Positions 41,874 to 50,500 of a DNA stretch of 64,000 bases are shown here, piece by piece. Source of the DNA: JASTVH01 sp042862465. Its GTDB lineage: Bacteria; Pseudomonadota; Gammaproteobacteria; Pseudomonadales; Oleiphilaceae. The notes beneath the pieces are model-generated. The model was given only the letters and a program-made list of their open reading frames with translations, was not told the DNA's origin and did not search any database. Position 1 is the stretch's first letter. Every line of letters starts with the position of its first letter. The position numbers and the translations under genes are program-made. The stretch is taken from contig JASTVH010000008.1 in the NCBI GenBank assembly GCA_042862465.1, positions 124,001-188,000 of the forward strand, given 5' to 3'.

Positions 41874-42887
41874 TCAGGCGGCCTCAGGGTCGCCGGCGTG
41901 GCAACGGAACAGGTGCACGGCGAACCAGCCCCGCGAATCCATCCAGCGCTCCTCCAGACTGAAACCGGCCCGCTTCGCCAGTTCGGTGAACCCTTCCGGG
42001 CTGTACTTGTACGAACTTTCAGTATGAATCGTCTCGCCGGCACGCAGGTCAAACTGCTGTGCCCCCGCCCGTATGCGCGTGGCCTTTTGTGCCTCCAGAT
42101 GCATTTCGATACGGCTCTTCTGTGTATTGAAAAAGGCCCGGTGCCGGAAATCGGCGGGGGTCGTATCGCAGTCGAGGCGGTGATTGAGGTGGTGGAGCAT
42201 GTTGAGGTTGAAGGCGGCGGTGATGCCCTGGGCATCGTTGTAGGCGGCGTCGAGGACGGCGGTGTCCTTGATCAGGTCGGTGCCGATCAGCAGGTAGCCG
42301 CCGTCGCCCACCAGTTGGCCAAACCCCTGCAACAGCGCCGCAGCGGCCTCGGGTTCGAAATTGCCGATGGTGGAGCCCGGGAAAAACAGGACGCGGTCAC
42401 CGTCGGGCAGCGCTGCCGGAAGTGTCTGGCAGCGGGTGAAGTCTCCGCACACCGCGTGAATGGCCACCTCGGGAATTTCCGCCGCCAACTGCTGGCAGGC
42501 TTCGGCCAGGAAACCGCCGGAGATCTCGATGGGCACGTAGTAGCGCATGCCGCCGTCACGAATCAGGGGAATGGCCTTGCGGCAGTTGCCACTGCCGGGC
42601 TCGACCAGCACCTCGGCGGGCTTCAGCGCCTCACGTATGGGATGCAGGCTGGACTGGAAGATCTCGGCCTCGGTGCGAGTGACGTAATATTCCGGGGTTT
42701 CGGTGATGCGATCGAATAGCCGGGAGCCGGTCTGGTCGTAGAAGAATTTGGGGGACAGCTCTTTCTGCGCCCGGGACAGGCCTTCCTGCACCAGAGCCAG
42801 GTCGTCGGTGGGCGGTGTCCCCAGATCATGCAGCTGCAGGTTCAGGGGAGAGGTTGCCTCGTCGTTCAGTTTGACGGTCGCTTCCAC
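41874..42887 (-). CDS. egtD: EgtD-like histidine N-alpha-methyltransferase (ergothioneine)
   Basis: A 337-residue SAM-dependent methyltransferase of the EgtD family. FFYDQTGSRLFDRITETPEYYVTRTEAEI near the N-terminus and VEPGSGNCRKAIPLI (SAM loop) are diagnostic, and GSTIGNFEPEAA matches the family. It trimethylates histidine to hercynine. The GTG start at 42887 follows AAGGAG. It lies 28 bases downstream of egtB on the same strand, so the two form an operon. No egtA, egtC or egtE homologue is in the window. Confidence 0.9.
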   Translation of the reverse strand: MEATVKLNDEATSPLNLQLHDLGTPPTDDLALVQEGLSRAQKELSPKFFYDQTGSRLFDRITETPEYYVTRTEAEIFQSSLHPIREALKPAEVLVEPGSGNCRKAIPLIRDGGMRYYVPIEISGGFLAEACQQLAAEIPEVAIHAVCGDFTRCQTLPAALPDGDRVLFFPGSTIGNFEPEAAAALLQGFGQLVGDGGYLLIGTDLIKDTAVLDAAYNDAQGITAAFNLNMLHHLNHRLDCDTTPADFRHRAFFNTQKSRIEMHLEAQKATRIRAGAQQFDLRAGETIHTESSYKYSPEGFTELAKRAGFSLEERWMDSRGWFAVHLFRCHAGDPEAA

Positions 42888-42915
42888 GGTCGCTCCTTGT
42901 CATTGTTGTCCCTGT

Positions 42916-44184
42916 TTAGTTCCAGTCCCGGGCCAGGCGAATGCCGGTGAACTGCCAGCGGTCAGACGGGTAGAAGAAGTTGCGGTAGGTGTGGCGGATA
43001 TGATCGCCAGGGGTCACGCAGCTGCCGCCGCGCAGGACATACTGATTGCACATGAACTTGCCGTTGTACTCGCCCAGGGCACCCTCGGCGGGCTGATAAC
43101 CGGGGTAGGGCGAGTAGGCGGAGGCGGTCCACTCCCAGGTGGAGCCGATCATGTCGGCAAAGGCTTCGTACTCTTCCGCGGCCATGGGGTGCAGGCGGTC
43201 CTCCCGGTACAGCTGACCTTGCGTTGTCTGCCGGGCAGCAACGTGTTCCCATTCGGCCTCCGTGGGCAGTCGGGCCCCGGCCCAGCGGGCATAGGCATCC
43301 GCTTCGTAGTAACTGATGTGGGTCACCGGGCGGTTCGGGTCCAGCGACTTGACGCCGTGCAAGGTGAACTCGCGATAGCCCTCGGCGTCGTCCGGCAGCC
43401 AATGCTGCGGACAGTCCCAGCCGGCTTCCTGAATATGGGCCCAGCCGTCGGACAGCCACAGTTCGGGCCGGCGATAGCCGCCATCGGCCATGAACGCCCG
43501 GTATTCCCCGTTGGTCACCGTCCGCCCGGCGAGAGCAAAGGGCTCCAGCCAGACCTTGTGGCGCGGTGATTCGTTATCGAAGGCAAAGCCGTCCTTTGGA
43601 CGGTGGCCGATCTCGACCAGTCCCCCGTCGAAGGGATGGAATTCAAGTTCCGAGGCGGTTCCGGAGGGTAATTCCTGCTCCCGGTAGGCAGGATGGAGCG
43701 GATTCTGCAGCAGGTTGTACTTGAGGTCCGTGAGCATCAGTTCCTGGTGCTGCTGTTCGTGATTCAACCCCAGGGTCAGCCGGGCCAGAATCTCCCCGCG
43801 GTGGGAATGCTCGCTTTCGTTGAGCAGCGTCAGCATGTGGTTATCCACATAGTGACGGTAGTCGTAGACGGTTTTGAGCGTGGGGCGGGAGAGCAGATGG
43901 CGCTGGGAACGGGGGTGTTGTTGGCCGATGCCGTTGTAATAGGAGTTGAAGAGAACGGCAAAGTCCGGACTGAACGGGCGGTAACCGGAAACGAAGGGCT
44001 GCAGGATGAAGGTTTCGTAGAACCAGGTGACGTGGGCCAGATGCCACTTCAGCGGGCTGGTTTCCGGAATTGCCTGAAGCCCGAAGTCATCCGGCGGCAG
44101 GTGTTCGCAAAGTGCCTCGGAACGTTCCCGGACGCGACGGTAGGCCAGCGTTTCGTCCAGCGTGTCCTGGGTCGCCGTTTCCAT
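42916..44184 (-). CDS. egtB: EgtB-like hercynine sulfoxide synthase (ergothioneine)
   Basis: A 422-residue non-haem iron enzyme with an N-terminal DinB-like four-helix domain (about 1-165) and a C-terminal formylglycine-generating-enzyme-type domain (about 190-420). Iron ligands are visible as a histidine in WHLAHVTWFYETF and the H-x3-H-x-E motif HEQQHQE; the latter domain has WEWTASAYSPYPGY and RGGSCVTP. It joins a thiol to hercynine to build ergothioneine; whether the donor is gamma-glutamylcysteine or cysteine cannot be told here. GGAGGGAGG precedes the ATG. It heads the egtB-egtD operon. Confidence 0.9.
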   Translation of the reverse strand: METATQDTLDETLAYRRVRERSEALCEHLPPDDFGLQAIPETSPLKWHLAHVTWFYETFILQPFVSGYRPFSPDFAVLFNSYYNGIGQQHPRSQRHLLSRPTLKTVYDYRHYVDNHMLTLLNESEHSHRGEILARLTLGLNHEQQHQELMLTDLKYNLLQNPLHPAYREQELPSGTASELEFHPFDGGLVEIGHRPKDGFAFDNESPRHKVWLEPFALAGRTVTNGEYRAFMADGGYRRPELWLSDGWAHIQEAGWDCPQHWLPDDAEGYREFTLHGVKSLDPNRPVTHISYYEADAYARWAGARLPTEAEWEHVAARQTTQGQLYREDRLHPMAAEEYEAFADMIGSTWEWTASAYSPYPGYQPAEGALGEYNGKFMCNQYVLRGGSCVTPGDHIRHTYRNFFYPSDRWQFTGIRLARDWN

Positions 44185-44381
44185 AACACCCTCCCTCCAT
44201 CGATCAAGATGAATCGCTAAAACTGTTCCGTGTTACCGTTTTTTGTCGACACTGCCCAAAACCATATCCCATCTGGGCGGATGTCGCCTAGTCATTGGGA
44301 GGTTAAAAATCCTTTGTGTCAGGCGGCTTTTTTGGATACACCTGAGGGAAATGCCAACAACATCTGCGAGGTGTCCCAAAA

Positions 44382-44618
44382 ATGATTTCCAACGAACAGA
44401 TTGCTGAATTGAACCTGCTTCTTGTTTTCGATACGCCGTCGGCCCAGGAAGGGATCAAGGTTCATGAGCATAAAGCGGATCCGGAAACCGTGCTGGCCGC
44501 GGAACGGCTGCACCAGAAGGGGCTGATTACCCAGAAGGACGGGGGGTACCTCACCCCGTTGGGGTGTGAGGCTGTGGAGTTGGCGCAGAAGCTGGCGGGG
44601 ATTTTATCGAACGTCTGA
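44382..44618 (+). CDS. TIGR02647-family small protein
   Basis: A 78-residue protein beginning ISNEQIAELNLLLVFDTPSAQEGIKVH, with KADPETVLAAERLHQKGLIT and YLTPLGCEAVELAQKL, which matches the conserved TIGR02647 family of marine and pseudomonad gammaproteobacteria. The fold looks like a small winged-helix. The function is unknown. The gene is divergent from egtB. Confidence 0.75.
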   Translation: MISNEQIAELNLLLVFDTPSAQEGIKVHEHKADPETVLAAERLHQKGLITQKDGGYLTPLGCEAVELAQKLAGILSNV

Positions 44619-45016
44619 AGATCATGTCGGAGGTCTGAGGTCAGACGTCAGGCATGCATTATCGTCAGTGGTATGAGTGGGGCGTAGCGGTATAAGTGAC
44701 TCGAGAATTGGTGACCACCCAATGACGACCTATACATCCCCTCTCCCCACCGTGGGAGAGGGCCAGGGAGAGGGGGCGGCGCCGAGAGGCGCCCGAAGTG
44801 CCCGTGTGGGATTCGGCCGAGGCATTGCCTCGGCTCCCCCTCTCCCCAACCCCTCTCCCACGGAGGGGCGAGGGGCTCAATGCCGCGACCCTTGGGGGAC
44901 GTTGGATGAGGGGGGCAGTCTCTCCTATTTTCCCCAAATACCAGTGCGTTTTGGTGGGGATAAAAGTTTGTCTCTTTGTGGAGAGAATAGGCTCAAAAGA
45001 TGCCTCAATACCTACC
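44619..45016. other. Gene-free stretch dominated by repeats
   Basis: Between the TIGR02647 gene and alkB. It holds an ACGTC-type element with GTCTGAGGTCAGAC (about 44633-44646) and the CCCTCTCCC pair listed separately. The remainder (44880-45016) has no credible gene. Confidence 0.6.
44738..44876. repeat. Inverted pair of CCCTCTCCC palindromic repeats (downstream of alkB)
   Basis: Copies at 44738-44777 and 44835-44876 in opposite orientation with about 57 bases between, the same spacing as the prpB-prpC pair. Reading frames through it encode PLSPSP- and RGEG-like peptides and are not genes. Confidence 0.9.
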
Positions 45017-46291
45017 TCACGCCGCTTTTTCTTCTGATTCCTCCGCCTCAGCAGCAACCCGAGCCGCATAATCGGCATATTTCTCCATCAGCTCCGCCTT
45101 GCGTTCCGGATCCCAGTTGATCTTGCTCAGATCGCCCTGGTAGTGGTCGATCACCCGCTTGTCCATCATCTCGTACCACCAAGCGGGCAGGTAGGCCGGC
45201 AGTAGCATGGACGCGTAGCCGCCCGGCAGCTGCGGGGCATTCTCGAAGTGGCGCAGGGCCTGGAAGCTGCGGGTCGGATGGGCGTGATGGTCCGAATGGC
45301 GTTGCAGCTGGTACAGGAACAGGTTGGTCACGATATGGTTGCTGTTCCAGCTGTGTTCCGGCCTGGTGCGCTCGTACTTGCCGTTTTCATCCTTCTGACG
45401 CAGCAGGCCGTAGTGCTCCACGTAGTTGACACTCTCCAGCAGGCTGGCCCCATAGACCGCCTGGGCAGCCAGGAAGGGGATGGCGCGCGGGCCACACACC
45501 AGGGTGGTGGCGCCGAAGAAACCGGCGGTCATGGCCCAACCCTGCAGCAGTTCGTTGTCTTTGCTCCAGAATCCCTTGCCGCGACGCTTCAGGCGCGCCT
45601 TCTCGATCTTGACCGCGGACTTGATGCCGCCGACCACGGTGCGTGGCAGGAACTTCCAGAAGCTTTCCCCCATCCGTGCACTGGCGGGATCTTCCGGTGT
45701 CGCCACGCGCTTGTGGTGACCAAAGTTGTGCTCTACCACAAAGTGGGTGTAGCCGGTCGGGGCGAGGGCGGCCATGGCCATGAGTTTGTTGAGCCTGTTG
45801 GACTTGTGACCCAGCTCATGGGCGGTGTTGATACCCACACCGTTGATGGCACCCACCGTCAGCGTCAGGCCGATCCTGTCCTGCAGCGGGGTCTTCTTGC
45901 GGCTGGCCAGCCAGGCGCCCAGCGCCGTCATGGCGTACTGGGTGGGGATGAACGCCTTGACGATGCGGTCGTAGTATTTGTCCTTCTCCAACTGTTTGAC
46001 GGCCGACTCGGGTGGATTACTCGTGTCCTCACCCAGGGCGCGGTCCAGAGAAGGAATGATGACATGAACCAGCGCCGGCCCGGTCCAGGCCAGGGCCTTA
46101 AGCTTCTTGGGGGCCAGTGCGTAGCCAGTCAGTGCTGCCAGGCCGATACCCGGCAGGGCCGGACCCAGCAGCCAGAGATAGCGCTTGGGATCATGCCACT
46201 TGGCATCATTGGTTGAGTCCTTGGCCGGTGTTGTGGCCGTTGAGGGCTGGACTTTGTGATCTTCCAGGGTTTGCTTCTGTTGGGCAGTCAT
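45017..46291 (-). CDS. alkB: Alkane 1-monooxygenase AlkB
   Basis: A 424-residue integral-membrane di-iron hydroxylase that converts medium-chain n-alkanes to 1-alkanols with rubredoxin as electron donor. All histidine boxes are present: HELGHK, EHNFGHHKR and HSDHHAHPTR, plus the AlkB signature NYVEHYGLLR. Several hydrophobic helices precede the boxes. The ATG at 46291 follows GGAGTG; an upstream TTG extension is less likely. It stands alone, without rubredoxin or AlkS in the window. A probable promoter lies just upstream. Confidence 0.94.
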   Translation of the reverse strand: MTAQQKQTLEDHKVQPSTATTPAKDSTNDAKWHDPKRYLWLLGPALPGIGLAALTGYALAPKKLKALAWTGPALVHVIIPSLDRALGEDTSNPPESAVKQLEKDKYYDRIVKAFIPTQYAMTALGAWLASRKKTPLQDRIGLTLTVGAINGVGINTAHELGHKSNRLNKLMAMAALAPTGYTHFVVEHNFGHHKRVATPEDPASARMGESFWKFLPRTVVGGIKSAVKIEKARLKRRGKGFWSKDNELLQGWAMTAGFFGATTLVCGPRAIPFLAAQAVYGASLLESVNYVEHYGLLRQKDENGKYERTRPEHSWNSNHIVTNLFLYQLQRHSDHHAHPTRSFQALRHFENAPQLPGGYASMLLPAYLPAWWYEMMDKRVIDHYQGDLSKINWDPERKAELMEKYADYAARVAAEAEESEEKAA

Positions 46292-46325
46292 ATTCCAGGC
46301 ACTCCATTGTTGCTTTGTGTCCAAC

Positions 46326-46354
46326 AATCTATGTCAGACAATCCGACAATGCAA
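46326..46354 (-). promoter_or_regulatory. Probable alkB promoter with dyad in the spacer
   Basis: On the minus strand TTGCAT (46349-46354) and TAGATT (46326-46331) are separated by exactly 17 bases. That spacer carries a TGTC-N9-GACA inverted repeat (46332-46348), a position suited to a repressor. The transcript would begin about 28 bases before the start codon. Confidence 0.5.
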
Positions 46355-46589
46355 CAGTTTGCTTCAAAGTTTGTGATTGCGGGCCAAACAAAGGTGGAGC
46401 CCCGGCGGCCACTGCGAATTCAGATCTAACGAGGCCTGCTAAAGGTCCGGGGAAAAACAGCCAAAGGTAAAAGTTTGTTGCGGTAAAAACACCAGTGTTA
46501 ACATGTCATTGTCGTGATCGATAGGCGAAGGGAAGTGCATCGATTGCCACGCATCTCATCTCCGGCGAGCGCTGCCGAACTGCAGTCCG

Positions 46590-47063
46590 TTGTCTCGCCT
46601 CCTCAGTAGTAAAACCACTAAAAAGGGCCCGGATGCCGGGCATGTCGACAGGGAGAGTGTGACAGTGGAATTCTGCAACCGCCTGAATCAACCGACCGAT
46701 TACGTTGACGTGGAAGTGGGGCCTGAAAATTGGCACCATCTCGAAGAACGGCATCGGCTCGGGCCGGAACTGCGTATTGTCGTGCTCCTTCTGGAGCGGC
46801 TTCATGCTTCTGACATGGCCTACCCGTTTCGGGAACCGGACGACCTGATGCGGTTGTTGCCGGCGTCGAAAATAGTGCTTGGCGGTGTCGAAATAGCGAG
46901 ACATGATATTGCGGCATTTTTGGAACCCGCCATGTTTCCACTAAGGAACGATGCAATGCTTGCCAAGGCGGTCTATCTCGCCATCGTCCGCTGCAAGGCA
47001 GCCATGCGCTGGTCGTCCGCCGGGAACCGCTCAGCGGCTATCCGTACTTTGGTGACCTCCTGA
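46590..47063 (+). CDS. Hypothetical protein of unknown function (uncertain)
   Basis: An open frame of up to 157 residues; starts are TTG at 46590 or, better, GTG at 46659 with GGGAG just before, giving about 134 residues (VTVEFCNRLNQPTDYVDVEV). The sequence alternates acidic and hydrophobic residues and has no signal peptide, membrane helix or recognised domain. The opposite strand also has an open frame (46506-46904), so either or neither may be real. It lies between alkB and the YqhA-type gene. Confidence 0.35.
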   Translation: MSRLLSSKTTKKGPDAGHVDRESVTVEFCNRLNQPTDYVDVEVGPENWHHLEERHRLGPELRIVVLLLERLHASDMAYPFREPDDLMRLLPASKIVLGGVEIARHDIAAFLEPAMFPLRNDAMLAKAVYLAIVRCKAAMRWSSAGNRSAAIRTLVTS

Positions 47064-47149
47064 CAACCGGAGTCGTTGAATGGCCGGAACGGGCTGGCCT
47101 GAAAGTGTGTCGCTTGCGGTTCCTGTGTTTGTCAGTTATGGGAGAGTCC

Positions 47150-47659
47150 ATGAAATCAGTCGAGACACAGCTCGAGACCCTCATCTTCGCCAGCCGTTGG
47201 TTGCTGGCTCCGTTCTTCGTGGGTTTGATCGCCGCCATCGTGGTGCTGCTGGTGAAGTTCGGCAAGGAATTAGTGATCCTCGTGCAAGGGGTCTGGACGG
47301 GGCCTCCCTATCAGGCAGTGATCTCCATTCTCACTCTGGTCGATACGGCCCTCATCGCCAGCCTCTTGTTGATCATCATCTTCAGTGGCTATGAAAACTT
47401 CGTTTCCAAAATCGCTGTGGGGGCCCATGAAGACCGTCCGGTGTGGATGGGCAAGGTGGGATTTGCCGATCTCAAGCTCAAGCTCATCGGCGCGATCGTG
47501 GCCATTTCGGCCGTCGAGCTGCTCAAGGCGTTTCTCGTCAGCACCGAGTACACCAACGAGCAACTGGCCTGGAAAGTGGGCATTCACTTTACCTTTGTGC
47601 TCTCCGGTGTGCTCTTCGCGGTGACCGACTGGATCTCGGAAGGGCGCAAGAAACACTGA
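47150..47659 (+). CDS. YqhA/UPF0114-family membrane protein
   Basis: A 169-residue protein with four hydrophobic segments (about 16-40, 50-75, 100-125 and 135-155). SRWLLAPFFVGLIAAIVVLL and VDTALIASLLLIIIFSGYENFVSK match YqhA-like UPF0114 proteins. The physiological role is unknown. The ATG at 47150 is preferred to the one at 47138 because GGGAGA precedes it. It converges on the acyl-CoA synthetase gene across a hairpin. Confidence 0.85.
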   Translation: MKSVETQLETLIFASRWLLAPFFVGLIAAIVVLLVKFGKELVILVQGVWTGPPYQAVISILTLVDTALIASLLLIIIFSGYENFVSKIAVGAHEDRPVWMGKVGFADLKLKLIGAIVAISAVELLKAFLVSTEYTNEQLAWKVGIHFTFVLSGVLFAVTDWISEGRKKH

Positions 47660-47685
47660 ATCCGCCCGTAATGTCTGCGCAGGAA

Positions 47686-47716
47686 ATCAGGCACCGCAAA
47701 CGTCACGGTGCCTGAT
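47686..47716. terminator. Hairpin between convergent genes
   Basis: Perfect 11-bp arms ATCAGGCACCG / CGGTGCCTGAT with a 9-base loop, placed between the yqhA-type and acyl-CoA synthetase stop codons. No T-run on either side. Confidence 0.65.
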
Positions 47717-47751
47717 CATGAGAACGCTGGCGAGCCAGCGCCCTTTCGGTC

Positions 47752-49431
47752 TTATTCCCAGATGACTTTGCCTTTCTGGGCGTACCACTGGTCCATTTTC
47801 TGGTTATAGCGGTCTTCGATGACGTTGCGTTTGATCTTCATGGTGGGCGTCAAGGTGCCATCTTCTACCGTCCAGGGATTGCGTACCACCACGGCAAAGG
47901 CCAGCCTTTCGTGGGCTTCGCAGTGGGCGTTGACCTCGTCCAGCTCGGCGGCGATGGTCTGCTCCAGTTCCTGACGGTCGCCACCACGATCCAGCTCCGC
48001 CCGGGCCTCTTCGGAGAGCAGCACCAGGGCGCAGGGCTGCGGCTGGTTGGCACCGGCCACACAGACCGCCTCGATCTGGGGGTGGTTGAAATGGTTCTCG
48101 ATCGGTACCGGCACCACGTACTTGCCTTTGGAGGTCTTGAACAGATCCTTCACCCGGCCGGTGATGCGCAGGTAACCCTGGGAGTCGATTTCCCCCATGT
48201 CGCCGGTCTTGAGGAAACCGTCTTCGGTGAGATCTTCCCTGGTCTTTTCCTCGTTCTTGTAGTAACCGAGCATCTGTCCCGGGCTTTTTACCAGCACTTC
48301 ACCGCCTTCACCGATCTTGTGCTCCACACCGGGATTGGCCACGCCAACGGTCCCCACCTTGGCTTCACCCGGACGGTTGCAGTGGGAGTAGCCGAGGTTT
48401 TCCGACATGCCGTACACCTCCAGCAACTCCAGCCCCAGGTTGCGGTACCAGGCGATGATGTCCGGTGCCAGCGGGGCTGCGCCGGTGAGGGCGGCGCGGA
48501 TGTGGTCCATGCCCAGCTGTTTGAGTACCTTGCGTTTCACCAGTCTGTTGATCAGCGGAATATTGAACAGCAGTTTCTGCTTCTTCGGCGGCAGCTTGGC
48601 GTTGACGCCCAGATAGAACTTCATCCACAGGCGCGGAACCGAGAAGAACAGGGTCGGACGGGCCCGCTGCAGGTCTTCCTGGAAGGTGTCCAGGGAGTTG
48701 GCGAAATACAGGTGAAAGCCGTAAAAGAGCGACTGGGTCTCCACCGCCGAACGCTCTGCCACGTGGGCCAGGGGCAGGTAGGAGAGCATGCGGTCTTCCT
48801 GGGTCACCGGGAACATCTCCTTGAGCCCTTCGGCAACGGAAATCATGTTGCTGAAGCTGTGCATGACACCCTTGGGCCGGCCAGTGCTGCCGGAGGTGTA
48901 TACAATCGTGGCCAGTTCGTCCCGCTCTGGCCAGTAGGGCTCCGAGGGCTCGCGTGAGGCAACGATTTCGTCCCACTTGGGGGTATCATTGCGTGGCGAC
49001 ATGGGCAGCGAAATGATGTCCAGATCTTCGGGAATATGGCCCTTGATGTCATTCCAGCCGTCGGCGGTTCCGTCCATCTTGCCCAGGAACATCAGCTTCG
49101 TATCGCTGTGTTCCAGCACGTAGGCTGCGGTGTCCCCGTTGAGGGTCGGGTAGAGTGGAACAGAGACATGGCCAGATGCCCAGATGGCCAGGTCCGCCAG
49201 AATCCAGTGGGCGCTGTTCTTGCCCAGAATGGCGATCTTGCTGTGTGGAGGCAGCTCCAGCGAGCGCAGATGCGTAACCATCCGCGAAACCTGGTCGGCG
49301 GCCTGTTTCCAGGTGAAGTTTTCCACCCGTCCGTCGGGATAGGGCTGGGTGAGGTAAACCTTGTCCGGTGTGGTTTCTGCCCAGTGGTAGAGGCAATGCA
49401 CCAGGGTTGTTTTGTCACTGGCTTTAGACAT
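47752..49431 (-). CDS. Long-chain acyl-CoA synthetase / AMP-binding enzyme
   Basis: A 559-residue adenylate-forming enzyme. The P-loop YTSGSTGRPKGV, the VYGMSENLG core, KTGDMGEIDSQGYLRITGR and the lysine-bearing PTMKIKRNVIEDRY end are all present, so it should activate a fatty acid to its CoA thioester via acyl-AMP. Substrate length cannot be read from sequence. GGGAGC precedes the ATG at 49431. With alkB about 1.5 kb away it may serve alkane-derived fatty acids, but it is on its own transcript. Confidence 0.87.
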   Translation of the reverse strand: MSKASDKTTLVHCLYHWAETTPDKVYLTQPYPDGRVENFTWKQAADQVSRMVTHLRSLELPPHSKIAILGKNSAHWILADLAIWASGHVSVPLYPTLNGDTAAYVLEHSDTKLMFLGKMDGTADGWNDIKGHIPEDLDIISLPMSPRNDTPKWDEIVASREPSEPYWPERDELATIVYTSGSTGRPKGVMHSFSNMISVAEGLKEMFPVTQEDRMLSYLPLAHVAERSAVETQSLFYGFHLYFANSLDTFQEDLQRARPTLFFSVPRLWMKFYLGVNAKLPPKKQKLLFNIPLINRLVKRKVLKQLGMDHIRAALTGAAPLAPDIIAWYRNLGLELLEVYGMSENLGYSHCNRPGEAKVGTVGVANPGVEHKIGEGGEVLVKSPGQMLGYYKNEEKTREDLTEDGFLKTGDMGEIDSQGYLRITGRVKDLFKTSKGKYVVPVPIENHFNHPQIEAVCVAGANQPQPCALVLLSEEARAELDRGGDRQELEQTIAAELDEVNAHCEAHERLAFAVVVRNPWTVEDGTLTPTMKIKRNVIEDRYNQKMDQWYAQKGKVIWE

Positions 49432-49700
49432 GTTTGCTCCCAGTATTTTTGTCATTCCTGTTATGTGCCCTTCAATATTCGAAGGGTTATACGGAGCGCT
49501 GCTTGTTATAGGCTCTTATGGCGTTGTCAGCGCTTCCGGGAAGGCGCAACGGCGTATTCCGGTATTGAGTGTATGCGTTAACGACTGTAGCTGGTAGTGG
49601 TTGATCAATCTTGAGAACAGCAAATGGGGGCAATGGGGGGCAGAGCGAAAGATTGCAGCAAACATTTTGCAAAAGGAGGGGGCTGGCTCAGCCTCGAGCG

Positions 49701-49734
49701 GGGGAAAGAGAGGCTCCGGATACTCCGGAACCTC
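49701..49734 (-). terminator. Terminator-like hairpin after PEP-CTERM gene
   Basis: On the minus strand an 11-bp stem (one G-T pair) at 49710-49734 begins GAGGTTCCGGA and ends TCCGGAGCCTC, with a GTA loop, and is followed by TCTTTCCCC. Confidence 0.55.
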
Positions 49735-49753
49735 GCCTTTTTCGATCAGCTGT

Positions 49754-50377
49754 TTAGCGGGCCTTGCGCCGGCTCAGACCGAAACCCACCAGTCCGAGGC
49801 CGAGCAGCGCGAGCGTGCCGGGCTCCGGAACCGCAGCAGTCACCCGCACGTCGTCCAGGAAGTTGCCTACGGTGCCAGTCTCGGGATTGACCGTGAGGAA
49901 AGTCAGTTTGGACACGGAGGACTGGGCAATGAAGGATCCCTGGAAAACAGACCATTCTCCGGTGGTGTGGTCATCCATCAGCCAGCTGTAATCCGCGCCG
50001 TTGTCGATGAAGGCCTTGAAGCTTTCATCGTTGCTGGAGCGGGCGCGATAGGCAAAGAACACATCGTAGGTTGATCCGGCAACCGTGCTGAATTCCTGAT
50101 AGATACCGAAGGCGCTGCCACTGTATGGGTGGGCATTCAGCTCGGCATGCTGCTCGCCCTCATAGGAATCAACGGAACCGTAACTGTCCCAGATCTCGAT
50201 GCTGCTGCCTTCCCAGCCATCCACATCGGCCGCGTCGAAGCGCATCCAGTCGCCATTGCCGACATTCTCGTTTTCAAAACTGCCATTGACGATCAGGTTG
50301 GCGCTGGCTGCCGCAGAGCCCAGCATCAGGGCTGCGCCGATAAGTGTCGTTGTTGTCACTTTCGTAAGCGATTTCAT
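49754..50377 (-). CDS. PEP-CTERM sorting-domain protein
   Basis: A 207-residue exported protein. The signal peptide (about 1-27, ending AAASA) is followed by NLIVNGSFENENVGNGDW, typical of carbohydrate-binding-like PEP-CTERM proteins. The C-terminus VPEPGTLALLGLGLVGFGLS plus RRKAR is a complete PEP-CTERM signal for exosortase. The mature protein probably becomes surface- or matrix-associated. GGGAG precedes the ATG at 50377. No exosortase is in the window. Confidence 0.9.
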   Translation of the reverse strand: MKSLTKVTTTTLIGAALMLGSAAASANLIVNGSFENENVGNGDWMRFDAADVDGWEGSSIEIWDSYGSVDSYEGEQHAELNAHPYSGSAFGIYQEFSTVAGSTYDVFFAYRARSSNDESFKAFIDNGADYSWLMDDHTTGEWSVFQGSFIAQSSVSKLTFLTVNPETGTVGNFLDDVRVTAAVPEPGTLALLGLGLVGFGLSRRKAR

Positions 50378-50500
50378 GGTTACTGCTCCCTCATACAACT
50401 TTTAATTAGAATCGTCTGCCCAGACAAGCAATATTGAGACCAGGCCTGAAACGCCAATTAAATCAAGGTTCTTGAAATTCTCACTGTGTGCTGTTGTAAA

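Noticed and set aside
44665..45120. Several open frames rich in PLSPSP and RGEG
   Set aside because: They are translations of the palindromic repeats and have no starts or domains of their own.
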